Source: Thelonectria olida (taxonomy: Eukaryota; Ascomycota; Sordariomycetes; Hypocreales; Nectriaceae). From it: DNA of 64,000 nucleotides. Made by a program: the position numbers and the translations under genes. The notes below the pieces were generated by a model that did no database searches, was not told the DNA's origin, and saw nothing but the letters and a program-made list of their open reading frames with translations. Shown piece by piece: positions 42,450-55,860 of the stretch (position 1 is the stretch's first letter; every line of letters starts with the position of its first letter). Location: NCBI GenBank assembly GCA_020736575.1, contig JAGPYM010000003.1, positions 1,922,001-1,986,000 of the forward strand, written 5' to 3'.

Positions 42450-45400
42450 GTTTTATGTGGGATATTGATGGATGCCAAGAGAGAAGTGATAAGCACCGTC
42501 TGAGGTGATACTGCTATGTGTCAAGGAGGAGAAGAACCGACGATGAAGTCAAATTGGTAGAAATAGAAGCCATCATGTTGAGGGAAGTGCAGCGTGCTGG
42601 AATTGGGTTAGTGCGGAGGGGAGATGTCAGAAGAGGAATACCTACCTAGACAGAAAGAGAGGCACGACTTGTACGAACAAAATCTTTGCAGATTGGGACA
42701 GCGATTGGCCCAATCAGAACGAGGGGAGGCTTGAAAGGACCGTTGCCCACCTTCCCCTTCTCGTAACTGGACCCTCCTGCCTCTGTCCCGATTTGCCAAG
42801 TTTTTTACGGTACGGATACAAGGTACACTGAGTGCATCATCATTCTTGTGTCGATTGCTGAGATTTTACGACCAAGATTAGACTCTCTGCTTGAAAAACT
42901 TATCTTTCTGGGTAAAGCACCTACTACTTACGTACATGCATCTCAACAGAAGATGACGTCTGTGCCCAAATGGGTCCTCATGGTAACTTACTCATACCAT
43001 GAGTCTTGGTCTTTAGGAAGCAGACTTCGAAACCCACATTGCCTGCGACAATGTTCTATATATGAGGTAGTGGATACAGGTGAAGGGGCCATAGGTACCT
43101 AAGGGCTGTAGCAACTGAGCCTGCCGCGGTCTTCACACATGGGTTTTCTGCCACGTCTCCGAGATTACTCGGTTCACAGCTTAGAAGGCCAAGGCAGGTC
43201 CCAAGATGTAAGATGATGAATGATGATTTTGTCTGCCTATGTGTCGGATCTAACTATGTAGTCAAGGGTGTTATCTGTCTCGCGTCTTCTTTCTGCCTTT
43301 GTCGATCCTGGGCTGCGGAACTTCCTCGTCGTGATGTATCCGGAGCACGCCTTGGGGTTCGAAACGCCTCCTGAGAAGCCACGGTTCCTCTGTGGGCGCT
43401 GGCCCAGAGCATCTGGGAGAATCCGTTGCGATCCCTGTTCCTGATAAACGGAGATCTGCATAAGACGGCGTTGTCGAGAGATGCGGTCAAGTGTTCCAGT
43501 TGTTAATAATTTGGCAACAGACGAGAGACGGTTGGCAATGATAGGATCCTTCCGGTCTCCGATCTATCAAAGCACAACCCGTTCACAAGGTCGTCTATTT
43601 TGATCTTGATATCGGTCTCATTGCACCGAATTTTCGCCAAACTCGTGGTTTCCTTCCCTTCAGTCTTGATGTGACACGCTTGCGGGTTTCCTCGTGTTCA
43701 TGAAAGAGCGAATAACGTGGTAATTCGTCAGTGCAAACTTGGCTCATTATGCTTTCCCGCGTTTGGACTTCCACGTAGTAACCTAGAGTCCCGCACATAG
43801 CGCATCTTTCTGTTCTCCTGGCCGCTTGGAGATAGCAAGAGGCACCCAAACTGTCGACTGGGCTGACCTGGGCGACTGGTAATCACCTTTGATGAACAGG
43901 TTCGTATCGTTACCCCTTCGCCTCAATGTGTTCCGGTCTCCAATTGGGTAGCTGGGGTGCAGGGGCGCGTGGCGGTCCTGGGTTGCATATACTGGCCATG
44001 TTTATATAACTTCCTGATGGGTTTCAGATGAGCTGATGGGACATCGATACGCCTGGCAGACCACACATTCGTGTGCCATCTCCTGGTTCTTCGCCTGAGA
44101 TATCAGTTGCACAGCCGTACAAGAAATCGGGCTGAACAGGGAACTTACGACTCCATCATCTTCCTGAGGTTATTCACACGCTGGCGGTAAGGGGTTGGGG
44201 AGTCGGATATACTGATGAATTTGCAGAGCTACCGCAGTGTCATTGATTTGCAACATCGTTTTGCGTTCAGATGCCAGCAAGCAAAGAGACTTATTTGGCA
44301 TTATGTATTTATCTGCGCTCCCATTGGAATGGTACCCACACGCTGGAGAAGTGCCTCTCGAGCGTCCCGCTGTCTGGGGGATCTATCTGATCTCTGGAGT
44401 TACCGCGAAGCCCTCGCGGAGCGTTTGATTGCACTCTGGGCTGTACCGAACACAGTGTTAGTCGGAGGAAACTGAGTGAAGTACAAAGCAACACAACATA
44501 CTGGTGCATAGAACCTCCACAGCGACTGAAGTGGGTGAGGAGTAGAAACCCAGCCAGATGATGACTCAGTCGTGAGCCACTTCCTGGGTAGTGGAGGGCG
44601 AACAGATCTCACACAGAGGGTAGAAGATTCGCTCGGGGCTGGCAGTTCTCGTCGTATTCCTACAGGCTTCTTCTCGAAGGTAACGAGCTTTAATGCAGAA
44701 GGACAGTACTCGGAAAGTGTGTATAGTATATAGTGAGGTATGATTGGAAGACAAGCTCCAAATTAGAATTGAGTTGACGTGGACGTATTTAAGTAGTTGT
44801 TCCCTGAACAAGAGAGAACTAATGGTGGCTGATGCAACTAGACAGATATCATATGAACGACGTGCGTTTTCTCTCATGAGACATTGTAATACGTGCGCCT
44901 GTATCACAAACATCGGTCGCTTCTCATGCAGACCAGTTACATTTGGAGATTGAGTGTGACTGCCAATGCATGATTGGAAGGGAAAGCGACCCCCTGCAGT
45001 CGGAGGCTGTCCCGTATCTACCTCATAGAGCCGACGGCTGTCACCAGGCTCAATCATCAAACAGGCAAAGGCCAATGTCATGCCTGCCCTTGTGAAAGCC
45101 CAAGAGAATACATTTGTCATCGTGGGAAACAAATACCGAACCGGACTAGCCACACTAGCACCCATACTTAAGTGGCTTTTGCTTCTGAGCATATGCCGAC
45201 CTTCCACAACGTTCTGAGGCTACAACGGGAGGTTTGTGAGCATGTCCTATCCATTTTCTCCCATGATTGCTTATCAATGAGAGAAACACCCGTTCGTTGG
45301 CTTGGGTGTGATGCATCTTGGCATCTGTCTCCTCTACACGACATTCTTCTGCATATCCTCCCTCGATCCCACATCTCTTTGTCCCCTCTGGCCCAACACA

Positions 45401-45521
45401 GGCTAGACCAATACCTACCGACACGGCTCCCCAAGGTTGGACGACGCCGAGTGAGTTCTCCCAACTCCTGTCCTGCATTGCGTTGGGGTGGTATACTGAT
45501 GTACTCGCTTCAATCCCCAAC
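42450..45521. other. 3-kb stretch without a convincing gene
   Basis: Lies upstream of the small HTH gene and of tRNA-Arg. Frames of up to 213 codons occur (44566-45207, minus) but have no recognisable domain, and several overlapping frames are equally open. No transposon or RNA gene seen. Confidence 0.4.
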
Positions 45522-45611
45522 GGCCGCGTGGCCTAATGGCTAAGGCGTCAGATTTCGGTACACCGGAACCAAATACTCTGAAGACTCCAGGTTCGACTCC
45601 TGGCGTGGTCG
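45522..45611 (+). tRNA. tRNA-Arg(UCG) with 17-nt intron
   Basis: The cloverleaf folds by hand. The acceptor stem GGCCGCG pairs with CGTGGTC (two G-U pairs) with discriminator G45611. The D stem is GCC/GGC. The anticodon stem TCAGA/TCTGA encloses anticodon TCG (45555-45557). The T stem is CCAGG/CCTGG with loop TTCGACT. The intron is 45559-45575, one base 3' of the anticodon, the standard site for nuclear tRNA introns. It reads CGA (and other CGN by wobble) arginine codons. The B box GGTTCGACTCC is intact. Confidence 0.92.
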
Positions 45612-45614
45612 AAA

Positions 45615-45639
45615 CTCGCGAAAGCGAGACTTCCTTTTT
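45615..45639 (+). terminator. tRNA 3' trailer hairpin and Pol III T-tract
   Basis: CTCGC-GAAA-GCGAG forms a perfect 5-bp stem with a GNRA-type tetraloop, followed by TTTTT at 45635-45639, a typical RNA polymerase III terminator. Confidence 0.7.
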
Positions 45640-46321
45640 GATTGAATTTTGTTCTGATGTTTGATATCTTGATCCCATGTTGATGAGGTTGGTTTTGGTG
45701 ATGGACGGACGAACCTTGGTTCCTTCCATTTTCTGTGTTCTACGTTGAACACCACGTGGAAAATCCGGGTATCCACCTTTATTTTTCTCTGTCTTGGAAA
45801 GAGTGTCCGTCCGTCTTCATGCCAGGAGGAAACCGCAGACTCTCAACTTCAACCTCATCTCCTCCATTGAAGGCATCTTTCCTTTCATCATCGGCTTCTT
45901 ACCCGGCCATGTTGGTTCTCATCGCACCAACCCCGCGATCACGCCCGCATCGGGTGTCGTGCCGTTGCCGTTCCACTCACAACAAGAAGAGCCGACATGC
46001 GCTAGCTCCCTACCGTCCGAATTGCAGCGCGCCCTATGCTAACTCCAGTGTCCAACTTGTCCAGTACGCCCTCCACGCCCGATAAAGCCACTGCAGGGCC
46101 CCCTCCCGCGTCTCTTTGTGACCCCCCAACCGCCAGCGCCGAAAGCGGGACGCGCTTATCGTCGCCTCATATTTTTCCTCTCCTCGGTTGATATCCGTCC
46201 GTTGACCGCACAAAAAGCCCTGCTGTGACTCCCCCCCTCTTGGCCGGAGGCCTTTCTCAACTGCTCGACTCGACCCTGCCTATATCCGCGATTCTAATTG
46301 ACCTGTTGGATTCGAAATACC
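45640..46321. other. Intergenic region upstream of sideroflexin
   Basis: Promoter and leader of the sideroflexin gene. No other gene recognised. Confidence 0.5.
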
Positions 46322-47489
46322 ATGTCGACCTCGCTGCCGGGCACGCGAGAGCTGCCTCCCTCCCAGTATGACTTGGGCACCTATATGGGCCGCGTGCGCC
46401 ATACCATGAGCATCACCGATCCGACGTGAGCTTGCCCCCAAAGATTGCATACAGACGCTGTAACTGACCGACCGCCTAGGACCCTTCTTGCTGGCACGTC
46501 GGGCCTCGACAAGGCCAAGGAGCTTGTCACGAAATACAAGGCGGGCAAAATTGAGCATATGACTCCTGAGCTCTGGTCAGCCAAGAAGATTGTCGACTCG
46601 ACCTTGCACCCTGGTATGCGCCTCGACACACCCTTAAATCGAAATGGTAGCTGACTGTATTCTAGATACTGGCGAACCGGTCTTTCTCCCCTTCCGAATG
46701 TCCTGCTATGTCTTCTCCAACCTCATCGTTACGGCTGGTATGCTCCAGCCCGGCCTCCAAACCGTTGGCATCGTCGGCTGGCAGGTCGCCAACCAGTCCC
46801 TCAATGTCGCATTCAACAGCGCCAACGCGAACAAGTCGTCCCCGATGACCACCGCTTCCATGGTTAAGTCATACTTTTCCGCCGTTGGTGCCTCCGTTTC
46901 TGTGGCTCTGGGCCTGAACGCCATTGTCCCACGTCTGAACGTCGCCCCTGGCACTCGCGCCATTCTCAGTCGACTGATTCCCTTCGCGGCCGTGGCCTCG
47001 GCGAGCGGCCTGAACACATACCTGATGCGCCGGGACGAGATCGTCAAGGGCATTGACGTCCGACCTGTCCTGACAGCAGAGGAAAAGGAGCAGCTCAAGG
47101 CAGAGGGCAAGTCTGAGAAGGACGTTCCCTCGCTGGGCAAGAGCCATACCGCCGCTAAGATTGCCGTTTACGAGACTGCCGCAAGCCGAGTGCTGACTGG
47201 TAGTCCCATCATGGTCATCCCGCCCATGGTGCTGTACCACATCGAGCAGAAGCAGGCATGGTTCAAGAATCTGATGGAAAGGGAGTTTGTGCGCGCACGA
47301 CCTACCCTTGCGAAGAGTATCCCCATCACCATTAACTTGGGACTAATTGCCGCCACCTCGTTTGCCGTCCTCCCCTTTGCCCTTGCTGTCTTCCCCCAGC
47401 AGCAGGAGATCACCGCCGAGATGCTCGAGCCCGAGTTCCACGGCAAGGGAGGTAAGAACGGTAAGGTCATTTTCAACCGTGGTTTGTAA
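46322..47489 (+). CDS. Sideroflexin-family mitochondrial carrier
   Basis: Three exons, 46322..46425, 46480..46613 and 46666..47489, giving 353 residues, with donors GTGAGC and GTATGC and acceptors CTAG. The family signature HPDTGE (residues 78-83) spans the second intron and supports the model. Other family blocks are YDLGTYMGRVRHTMSITDPT, FLPFRMSCYVFSN, WQVANQSLNVAFNSANANK and NLGLIAATSFAVLPFALAVFPQQ. Four to five hydrophobic segments fit an inner mitochondrial membrane protein. Sideroflexins transport small amino acids such as serine into mitochondria for one-carbon metabolism; yeast Fsf1 is the homologue. Confidence 0.94.
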
Positions 47490-50400
47490 ATGCCAATAGT
47501 CGAGTCTCATGTGACCATATGACCTCACTGAGAGTTTTGGGAACGGAAGATTGACTGCGTCCCGAGTGAGCTCTCTCGCAGGGCATGTCGACCTTGAGAG
47601 AACTCAGCGATTCGGAGGAGAAGTGGATAATTAAGATACCACGAGAGGAGAGAATAGTTCTGGACTGGAGCATGGATAGAGAGCTCCGGTTACTGATTCA
47701 TCTCGATGCAGGTTTCATGCATTCTGAGAGGCGTTCATGGGAGCAAACACAGATCTTTAGTTGCATTCTAGATCTGTGCTAAGCTAGAAGGAAGGGAAGA
47801 ACGGAAGCCCATTGTTAAAGACATGGCTATGAGATAGAGAGAGGTAGAGACCCCTAGAAGTCTAGACTCGGCATAGAAGGTATAGAACACCCTCGTCCGC
47901 CATCCATCTTATTGTCGGTTATACTTCGTATGAAGGAGTTGGGTCTCATCTACACTATTGGTGCGTATGCACGTTGGTTACATCGAGTGCCTGAGTGGAG
48001 TCTATGGCCGCAGTGTACGTCCGTGATACCGGAAAAGGAAGGCCGGCAGGTCGGGTGAATCTGACCTCTGGGAGAGCGAATGTTGTTGTTCTGGGCAGAG
48101 GAAGTGTTGCTGGGAAAATCGTGAAGTTGCCTTGTCTAGGGACGGATCTCGCGTCAAATGCTAGATGGATAGATACACTGAATGCAGTCTATGTTCACCC
48201 GTATTGATACTATTGCTTGTCTGCTCTTAACAAGAGGTATTAAGGTTGATTGAGCCTTATTGTGATATCCTTCAACCGTGCAAAAGAAGACGACTGGCCT
48301 GTACAAACCCCAATCCTTTGGACGAAACAGTGGCTGACACATCCTCAAACAGGCAGTTAACGAGCGAGGGAAATGGGCAGATTTACCCAACGGCGAGAAT
48401 AATTTCACGCGAGCCGATACACTTTGGGCCAAGGAGAAGCTCGGATGGGGGCCGGACAAAGCAATGCAGCAGTAATCACCAGTCACAGTCGAGAAGTATG
48501 AGCTCATGGGAGGCATTCTGGGGCTCGGGGCGAGAGGGTGGAGGCCCTTGGAGGGCAGGGGGAGGGAGCAAATCGACACTTGGATCAGCGGAGAGCGTCA
48601 GTCGAGCAACTGGCAAGCCGTCGCCACCCAGATCGGCAGGCTAAGCAGCACTATCGCACGCCGGGTAGTGGGACGCTCATTGAGGGAAACGATGGCCAAG
48701 GGCATTGGCTGCGAGAAAGGCGGAGCGGCAAGACATGGCCAACAGGTGACTCGACAAGCCGTTGGGAAACGGGGGAGCAAGTCACGCTGTGCGAGTTGGG
48801 CGCGGGTATTTCAAGCGTGAACGCCTCGATAATTCGTCGAGCGATGGAGAAAGAGATGGGTGTTTCTTGGGGGCTTCGAGAACTGCCCCGTGAGTTCCGA
48901 AACCACTTCTTCGATTCGAACCGGTTTTGAATGGTGCCATTTCTTTGCGGGCGGGGCAGATTGGTAAACACTTAATGTGCACGATATCGAGAGAGTCGGT
49001 TGTCACGGGGAGCCGTCGAAACATGGTGCCACGAGACAGGGAGGGGCAGCGGCTTCTTCGAAAAAAAAAAAAACCGAGACGCACGGTTCGAGAGAGAGGG
49101 GAGAAAGGCGAGGAATGAGTCCACGACGTAACGACGACAGGTGCTCATTAGAGAGCGAAAGAAGTCATCAAGCAGCGCAGTTGCGCAGCTAGAGGAAAGC
49201 AAGCAAGCAAGGAACGTATCAGAGCTCGTGGCAGTGGGGGAACGGATTGGGGTGGGACTCAAGCGTCGAAGGGACAAGCAAGGACAGGGAAGCCAGATAC
49301 CAGGGCAGAGTTGGAGTTGAAGTCGGGACAAAGAGATAGGGACCAGGTGGGCGGCAAATTGTGACGGTCTCCAGAAACCAGACAAGACGAGAGATATCCT
49401 TCTCCCTCGAATGTCGGTGAATTCTCCCGCCTCGGATAATATAAATAATGCCAGGAGTCAGAAACAGGGCCATGAACACTGGATCCAACTCGCATCTGAG
49501 ACCGCAGGGCGGACCGGCGCGAGAGTGGAGAGCATAACCAAAGAGGGCGATGAGGAGGGAGCAGCAATGAGTGAGACGGAGGGATCTTTGTGTTGACATG
49601 ACCCCAGACGTCCTTGTGCTGTATTGAGTGTTTAACAGCCTTCGTCATCAACTGTCTCAAAGCGGAATCTTCCTCTTCCGAAGCATGAAGGGACGAAATG
49701 AACGAGGACCCGTGACATGGAGATGGCTGAGTCAATAATTTTGTGTCCTCCAGGCTTCGAGGAAAGCAACTTGCAATAGAAACTGGGGTCAACCAGGCCG
49801 ATAAATGCAGGGGCCTTATTATTGGTGTCACTGTCGCGGTTTGCGGCTTGGGGGACAGAAAGCGAGATGGATTTCCGTTGGCCACCAAAAGCGGCCTCTG
49901 GCATGCCCTGCCTGGCTTGGAGGCACGCCGTCTGCCTCTGGTTGGAGTGTTGGACACTTGTGGGACGATGCAGACAGGCGTGGGCGAAAGTCCGTGGACG
50001 TCTGTTGCAGTTGCAGCAAAGGACCGTGAATTTCCTGGATGGATGGATGGATCGATTACGATTACGCCGAGACACCGCGAGGCTCAATTGCATCGACTGG
50101 ACAATGAAGGAACTACGTGTGGTTCTGCTGACAGTCGCGTTGTTGCGACAGAAACCGCCACATTCCGAGCGTCATGGGCACAGTCCTCGCCGGCGCACTG
50201 AGCACAGTCCCCCATATTGACGTGGACTTCGGACGGCGACTGACGGATGCTATGCGCGTGGTTTTGCCTGCCAAAACTAGGGGATTAGGATTAGCGACAA
50301 TTTGAACGACCATTGTGGCCTATGCTGAAGGTCTGCTGCACAAAGCATTCTGTAGTTTCTTGCTGGCATTCATTGAGCTTCAGACCCTTGGCCCAAGCCA

Positions 50401-53400
50401 AGTGTGCTGATACAGGGGCATCGTGAAGAGACAAACCAAGTCATTCGGCAGAGACGCACTGAGATGTAACCCACGGCGTCGCCTGTTACAGACCCTGCCA
50501 CTCCCGTCACCAAACCCAGTCAGTCCAGCCGAGCCTAGCATTGGGCGAACATTGTGTCTTAGATTCAGGCTTGCTCTTCTTTCCGTCTGCTGCTTTCAGC
50601 CCACCGACCAGCTGGAGGTCAGTCAGACAGGGGGAAATTCGCCTGAGTCGCAATTGGATTTGCACTGGCAGAGCCCGGCTAACGAACAGCAAAAGCCACT
50701 GGCAGGAACAGACACCAACCAGGCTCGGACGCGGAGACAGAAGCGGAGCTGCCTTGAGGTGCGCAGAGGCGGAGCTGCGTCGTTCTGAAGGCACTGTTCG
50801 TACTCCATTGCCTGAAAGTAACTACTTCGAAGGCACAGGCACGGGGTTGAGCGAGGGTCGAGGGTTGGTCCAAAGTGGGCCGCGGGTGCAGTCCGCTGCC
50901 ACAGCCAAGTGCCGCCCGCGCCCAGAGTTTTACTGGGCGCCTTTGGACTATCAGGCTCACATAACAACGGCAAACTTTCTTTTGTTGTTTCGTGGACCTT
51001 TCTTGGTGGTGTCGTGTTGTGGTGTGTTGGACTGAGGCATGAATGGTTGAGAAACACGGAGAGACATGGAAAGCCCCTCGCCACTGGCCCGTTAGCCTCC
51101 CCAGTGCGGCTTTCTGAAGAAGGGATCGTTCTTGCCTGCGGGTTTGGAGGACGACCTTGATACCTCACACAATGGGTTGTTGGACCCGAAAGGAGCCATC
51201 GAGCCAGATGTATCCACACTTAACATTGACCTTCTTTAGCGGTCGAGGTGCGTTCAGATCCGGACATGCATGCGAAGTACCTAAGGTATCCACGAGAATT
51301 GTGAGCTGCCTGGTGTGAAAGGACGAGTTTTCCGTTGACTGGGGACGGACTGGGGGCGGAGCGGAGCCTACGAATTGGACCCTTGACTTGATGAGAGAAG
51401 TGGCGCCCTCTTTGTGGTGAGGGGGAGGAGGAGGAGGAGGAGGAGGAGGAGGAGGAGTTCTGTCGTTGGGATGGAGGAGAATTCATCATGATAGCGACAG
51501 TGAAGTACCTCCCCAAAGCCCCCCCTCCACTACCTCACCCGTCTCAGTGTGTGATGTACACTGACGTAACGCGGGCTGTATTCTTCAACGCTCTTATGTG
51601 TGATGCCATCGAGGCTGCAAAAGGGATTCACCAAACGATGAGCTTGGACATGCTAGACTATCAAATGATGGGCAACTTACGAAGCAGATAGGAAATCCTT
51701 CGCTATTCACAGAAATGGAGTCGGCAGAATTTTTCTCATGTTCTGAGCGCAGAGACAGACGATTGCGAAGGAACAATCCAAAGTCTGCACAGTGCAGTGA
51801 ACGGTCAACGCTCTTCTCGCCGGTACCTGAATGACCGAGGCATCCTGCACACACGAATGAGGTACCTCTGACTGACACTTTGTTTGACGCGCCAAGTCGC
51901 ATTGGGGGCTACCTTAACCGTCTTCCTCCTCCCTCCTCCACTCTCCGCCCTCAGCCCGCTGTCGCTGTGGGCAAGCGCAGGCCCTCAAATCTCGTCAATG
52001 TCTGGACTGAGCCCCTGATGAGCGTGTCTGCTTCATCCACGGAGGTGATTTTCCCACTCGTCTCTCGCCTCTGTTGTAAAGCATCTTCCCGCGTCGTCTC
52101 CAACAAATTATCTTGACGTGGCTGGGTGCATAGCATCGTCAACGTCGTGGCCGTTCCTAGTGCGGCGGCGGGACTCACCAAAGAAAGGCACCTAGCTTCA
52201 GGGCTCCCCGCAGGCCACAGGGCAACCTGACATGGAGTGCAGGTCACAAAACGGGACATGGAAGGCGCAGAACGACGGGAGGAACCATCCACGGCATGCA
52301 TTCGCAAACCAACCCGACCTGTGAGAACGAACAATACCTAGAAATGGGCTGGAAACCTGTGATAAGGTCGTAAAACTTGGACATGATTCACAGCTTGACC
52401 TAGACTTTCTTTACCTACCTATACACAACTCATCTTCTTTCTTTCCGGCTTCAGGTGGATTTGATTCTCAGTCTCATTCTCATTCTAGACCAAACCTCCA
52501 ACATCTAGCCTTGGAACTGGGACCGCTTGCAATCCGCTCCAAGGAGACCACGCCCGGATCACAGCGCCACCTCAGCCTCTGCCCTCTGGGCCCAGGCCAG
52601 AGAGGAAAAATATCGCTGGGGCCCTGGTTTCTTTCTGATGAAAGCGACCTTGGAGGTACCTCTGATTTGCTAGGCGGCTGGACCCCTTCACAGGTATCCA
52701 GCCTCGGGACCGCCATCGTCATCCATCGACATCGATCTCTTTTTGGACCGTTCGGCCTAGTCTTCCCGACCTCCCTCAACAGGGCTTCCACTCCCAAGAC
52801 GCACTGGGACACGAAACGGATTGGACTGGAACCTTAGCAACCTGCGAGCCACCAAGGACCGACCGGCGTCTCTCCGCAACTAAGGTACGGACAGACACTG
52901 CTTGCCTTCAAAGGGCTGGAACTTGCAACCACTTCCATCCATCGATACCACGACAACAACCGCACTAAACTCCAGGGCCTCCATCACAGTGGCACCCAAC
53001 GAGACCGCCGGCAGTCACCCTCCCCAGCACTGTAGCGCGCTGTCTCCCCACTGTGGTAAGCCCTGAATCACCCCCCGTTTCTGCTTGGGACGCATTTGCG
53101 CGCGAACCAGCACACCATTACCAAGCCCTTTGGGAATGCCCGGGTCCCTTTCCCCGTCCTATCCAATCCCAGTCGGTCCCCCATCCCAACCCGTCGGCGT
53201 CCGTCGTCTCCTCCTCGCCTCTTAGTCTTGCCCAGTCCAGCGGCCTCGCTCGTCTCGTCTGCTTCTGGCCTTGTTTCTCTCTTTCTCCTCCCACGACTCT
53301 TCACCTCGATCCCTCGTCAACGACACGATACGACAACGGCTGGGCTCGGAATTATTTGGCCCTCGCCCCGTTTGAAACGGCAACGCCAGTTCCCTCTTAC

Positions 53401-53465
53401 CTGCTGCACTGCACAGCTCACACCCTCACATTTGCAACCAAACGGGGCCTCTGGACATTCACATC
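47490..53465. other. 6-kb gene-poor stretch upstream of LAMMER kinase
   Basis: No convincing gene was found. Numerous frames of 100-230 codons overlap on both strands with no dominant frame. Simple repeats include an A tract at 49063-49073, GGAT units at 50038-50053 and a GGA tract at 51421-51456. The right third (about 52400-53465) is C/T-rich and looks like promoter and leader of the kinase gene. Non-coding transcripts cannot be judged from sequence. Confidence 0.4.
51421..51456. repeat. (GGA)n microsatellite
   Basis: About eleven GGA units after a short G run; non-coding context. Confidence 0.85.
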
Positions 53466-55860
53466 ATGTCGACACCCACAACGGCCACGGCCACTCTCCC
53501 CCATTACCATCCTCACCATTACCCTCCTGCGTACTCCCACTCGCATACGCACCATCCGGCCTATCAGCCCAATCCCAACGCGAACTACCGCTCTGCTGCT
53601 GGGGCGACTTCGCTCTTGCCTCCCGTTGTCTCCTCCGTTGCATCGCCCTCGACAACGGCCGTCGCTCGACTTCCGCCGGCATACCCGCCATCCAGCGTCG
53701 CCTACTCGTCTCCGGCTTCGAATGGCGTAGCTGTTTCTCAGGCTTCGGTTTCACGTCCTCTTCCGCCTCCCCACAACCTCTCTCCAAGACACGACGCGAA
53801 TTACTCGGCTGCTACCATGCCCGAACCCGCTTCTGCTGAGCCTTCGAGGAAGCGTCGACGTTCCCGTGAGCCGGACTGGAACACCTTCTACAAAAATGGA
53901 CTGCCTAAGGAGATCATCGTTATCGACGACACCCCGGAGCCGGAGGCCAACACCGGCCGCAAAATTACAAACGGTGTCGCCCCTGGTCCTAGCGATAGTA
54001 CCTCAACCCGCCAGGCCGCCAAGAAGAGGAGACGTGACGACGACAATGGGACTGTTCAGGCCTCTGGCTACCACATCAAATATCTTGGCTCCCAGAACAA
54101 TACTCCGCTACATACCTCAACCCCAACCGGCTCTACCATTTCCAGCAGCGACCGTACCAATTCCGCCCTCAACACCACAGCTCCTACGTCCCTCTCATCC
54201 AACAGTCAGTACGACGAAGTCCAAGTCCCCGTCAAACGGAAAAGGACCCGACAGCAGGTTGCGAACGAGGCCAAGCGAAGGGACATCGACGGTCTTGGTG
54301 ACCCATTCTACACCTATAAGCCTCCGCCCTACCCTCCAAAGAAGTCTGGGGAAGTCAACGTTCGAGTTGTCCATGACGTGAGTTGTCTCTCCACATTCCG
54401 GTCAGCGTGATAGGGACTAATGATTCGTGATAGCACCATTATAACAAGAACGTCAAGGTTGATGATGACGATGGCCATTACATCGTCGTGCCTGACGCGG
54501 AACTGACGGATAAGTGTAAGGAGAACCATCCCTTATTCGACGTTATCAAAGGCCTCGCGCTGACCAAACGATTAGACCAGATTTCTCGGCTTCTTGGGCA
54601 GGGCACCTTTGGCAAGGTTGTCAAGGCACGCGACAGAAAACGTAACAAGTTTGTCGCCGTCAAGATCATCAGATCGGTGCAAAAGTACCGAGATGCCTCG
54701 AGGATTGAGCTCCGAGTGTTAGCCACACTCAAGGCCAACGACGAGGATAATCGGAACCGTTGCATCCATCTCCGTGATTGCTTCGACTACCGGGGTCATA
54801 TTTGCATTGTCATGGACCTTCTCGACCAGAGTGTCTTCGACTTCTTGAAGAGTAATGGCTTTGTTCCTTTTCCTAACAGCCAGATCCAAAGTTTCGCTCG
54901 TCAGCTGTTCACCAGTGTTGCCTGTCAGTATCTGTCTGCACTATCCCATTGATCTGGTTGCTGACTATCTTAGTTCTTCATGATTTGAACCTGATTCATA
55001 CCGACTTGAAACCCGAGAACATCTTGCTCTGCAACAGCACATACCAAACCTTCACCTACAACCGAAAGATCCCTTCTTCCTCGACTACCATCAATCGACA
55101 GGCAACTCAACGCCGAGTCCTGTTGGATACCGAAATCCGGTTAATCGACTTTGGGTCAGCTACTTTCCAGGACGAGTACCACTCGTCCGTGGTGTCAACA
55201 CGACATTACCGGGCTCCAGAAATCATTCTCGGACTTGGATGGTCATATCCCTGCGATATCTGGAGCATAGGCTGCATCCTCGTTGAGTTCTTCACAGGCG
55301 ATGCCCTCTTCCAAACTCACGATAACTTGGAGCACCTCGCCATGATGGAAGCTGTAGTGGGCAGCCGTATCGACAGCCATCTTGTCCAGGCGGTCAACAA
55401 GATGTCAAACCGGAGTGCCGGAAACGCCGCTTCAAAGTGAGTCGTTTGCTATATGCGTAGCCGATGTGTTATTAATAATGTCTAGGTACTTCAAGCGTCT
55501 CAAATTGGATTATCCCACACCCGACACTACTCGGGGATCCCGACGATTCGTCAAGGCCATGAAACACTTGACAGTACGTGAGCCCATTCCAGCCACTGTT
55601 TGCCCAACTAACCAGATTAGGATATCATTCCTGCCAGCAACACGTTTCTCAAGAACTTCCTGGACCTACTTAAGAAGATCTTCATCTATGACCCTGCTCA
55701 ACGTATCACGGCTAAACAAGCTCTCAACCACCCTTGGTTTAAGGAGATGGCCCAACCAGACGACGGAACTGAAGCGGCTAAGATCCGAGTGGAGAGGATG
55801 CGACTGGAGGCGGCAGCTCGGCAGGAGAGTGAAGCTTCGAAATTAGCTCGATATGCGTGA
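53466..55860 (+). CDS. LAMMER (CLK-type) dual-specificity protein kinase
   Basis: Five exons, 53466..54377, 54434..54923, 54974..55436, 55486..55573 and 55621..55860, giving 730 residues; all junctions are in phase. The N-terminal 300 residues are disordered, rich in Pro/Ser/His/Thr, with basic clusters ([21 protein letters not shown]) that look like nuclear signals. The kinase domain has [14 protein letters not shown] (about 357), [19 protein letters not shown] (about 480), LIDFGSATF and the name-giving [11 protein letters not shown] (about 587), then [25 protein letters not shown] kinases phosphorylate SR-type splicing factors; in fungi they influence cell cycle, septation, development and nutrient response. 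Identity is certain; the exact substrate is not. Confidence 0.96.

Noticed and set aside
44566..45207. 213-codon minus-strand frame
   Set aside because: No recognisable domain, starts at a non-ATG codon or in poor context, and other frames in the same stretch are similarly open.
49259..49957. 232-codon minus-strand frame
   Set aside because: Low-complexity, Ser/Pro/Arg composition typical of non-coding frames; overlaps other open frames and has no conserved-looking segment.
50623..51219. 198-codon minus-strand frame opposite a 164-codon plus-strand frame
   Set aside because: Both strands open in a GC-rich stretch without domain or codon preference; treated as chance.
53053..53839. Two long plus-strand frames overlapping the start of the LAMMER kinase
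   Set aside because: They are shadows: the kinase frame from 53466 continues in phase into the spliced kinase domain.
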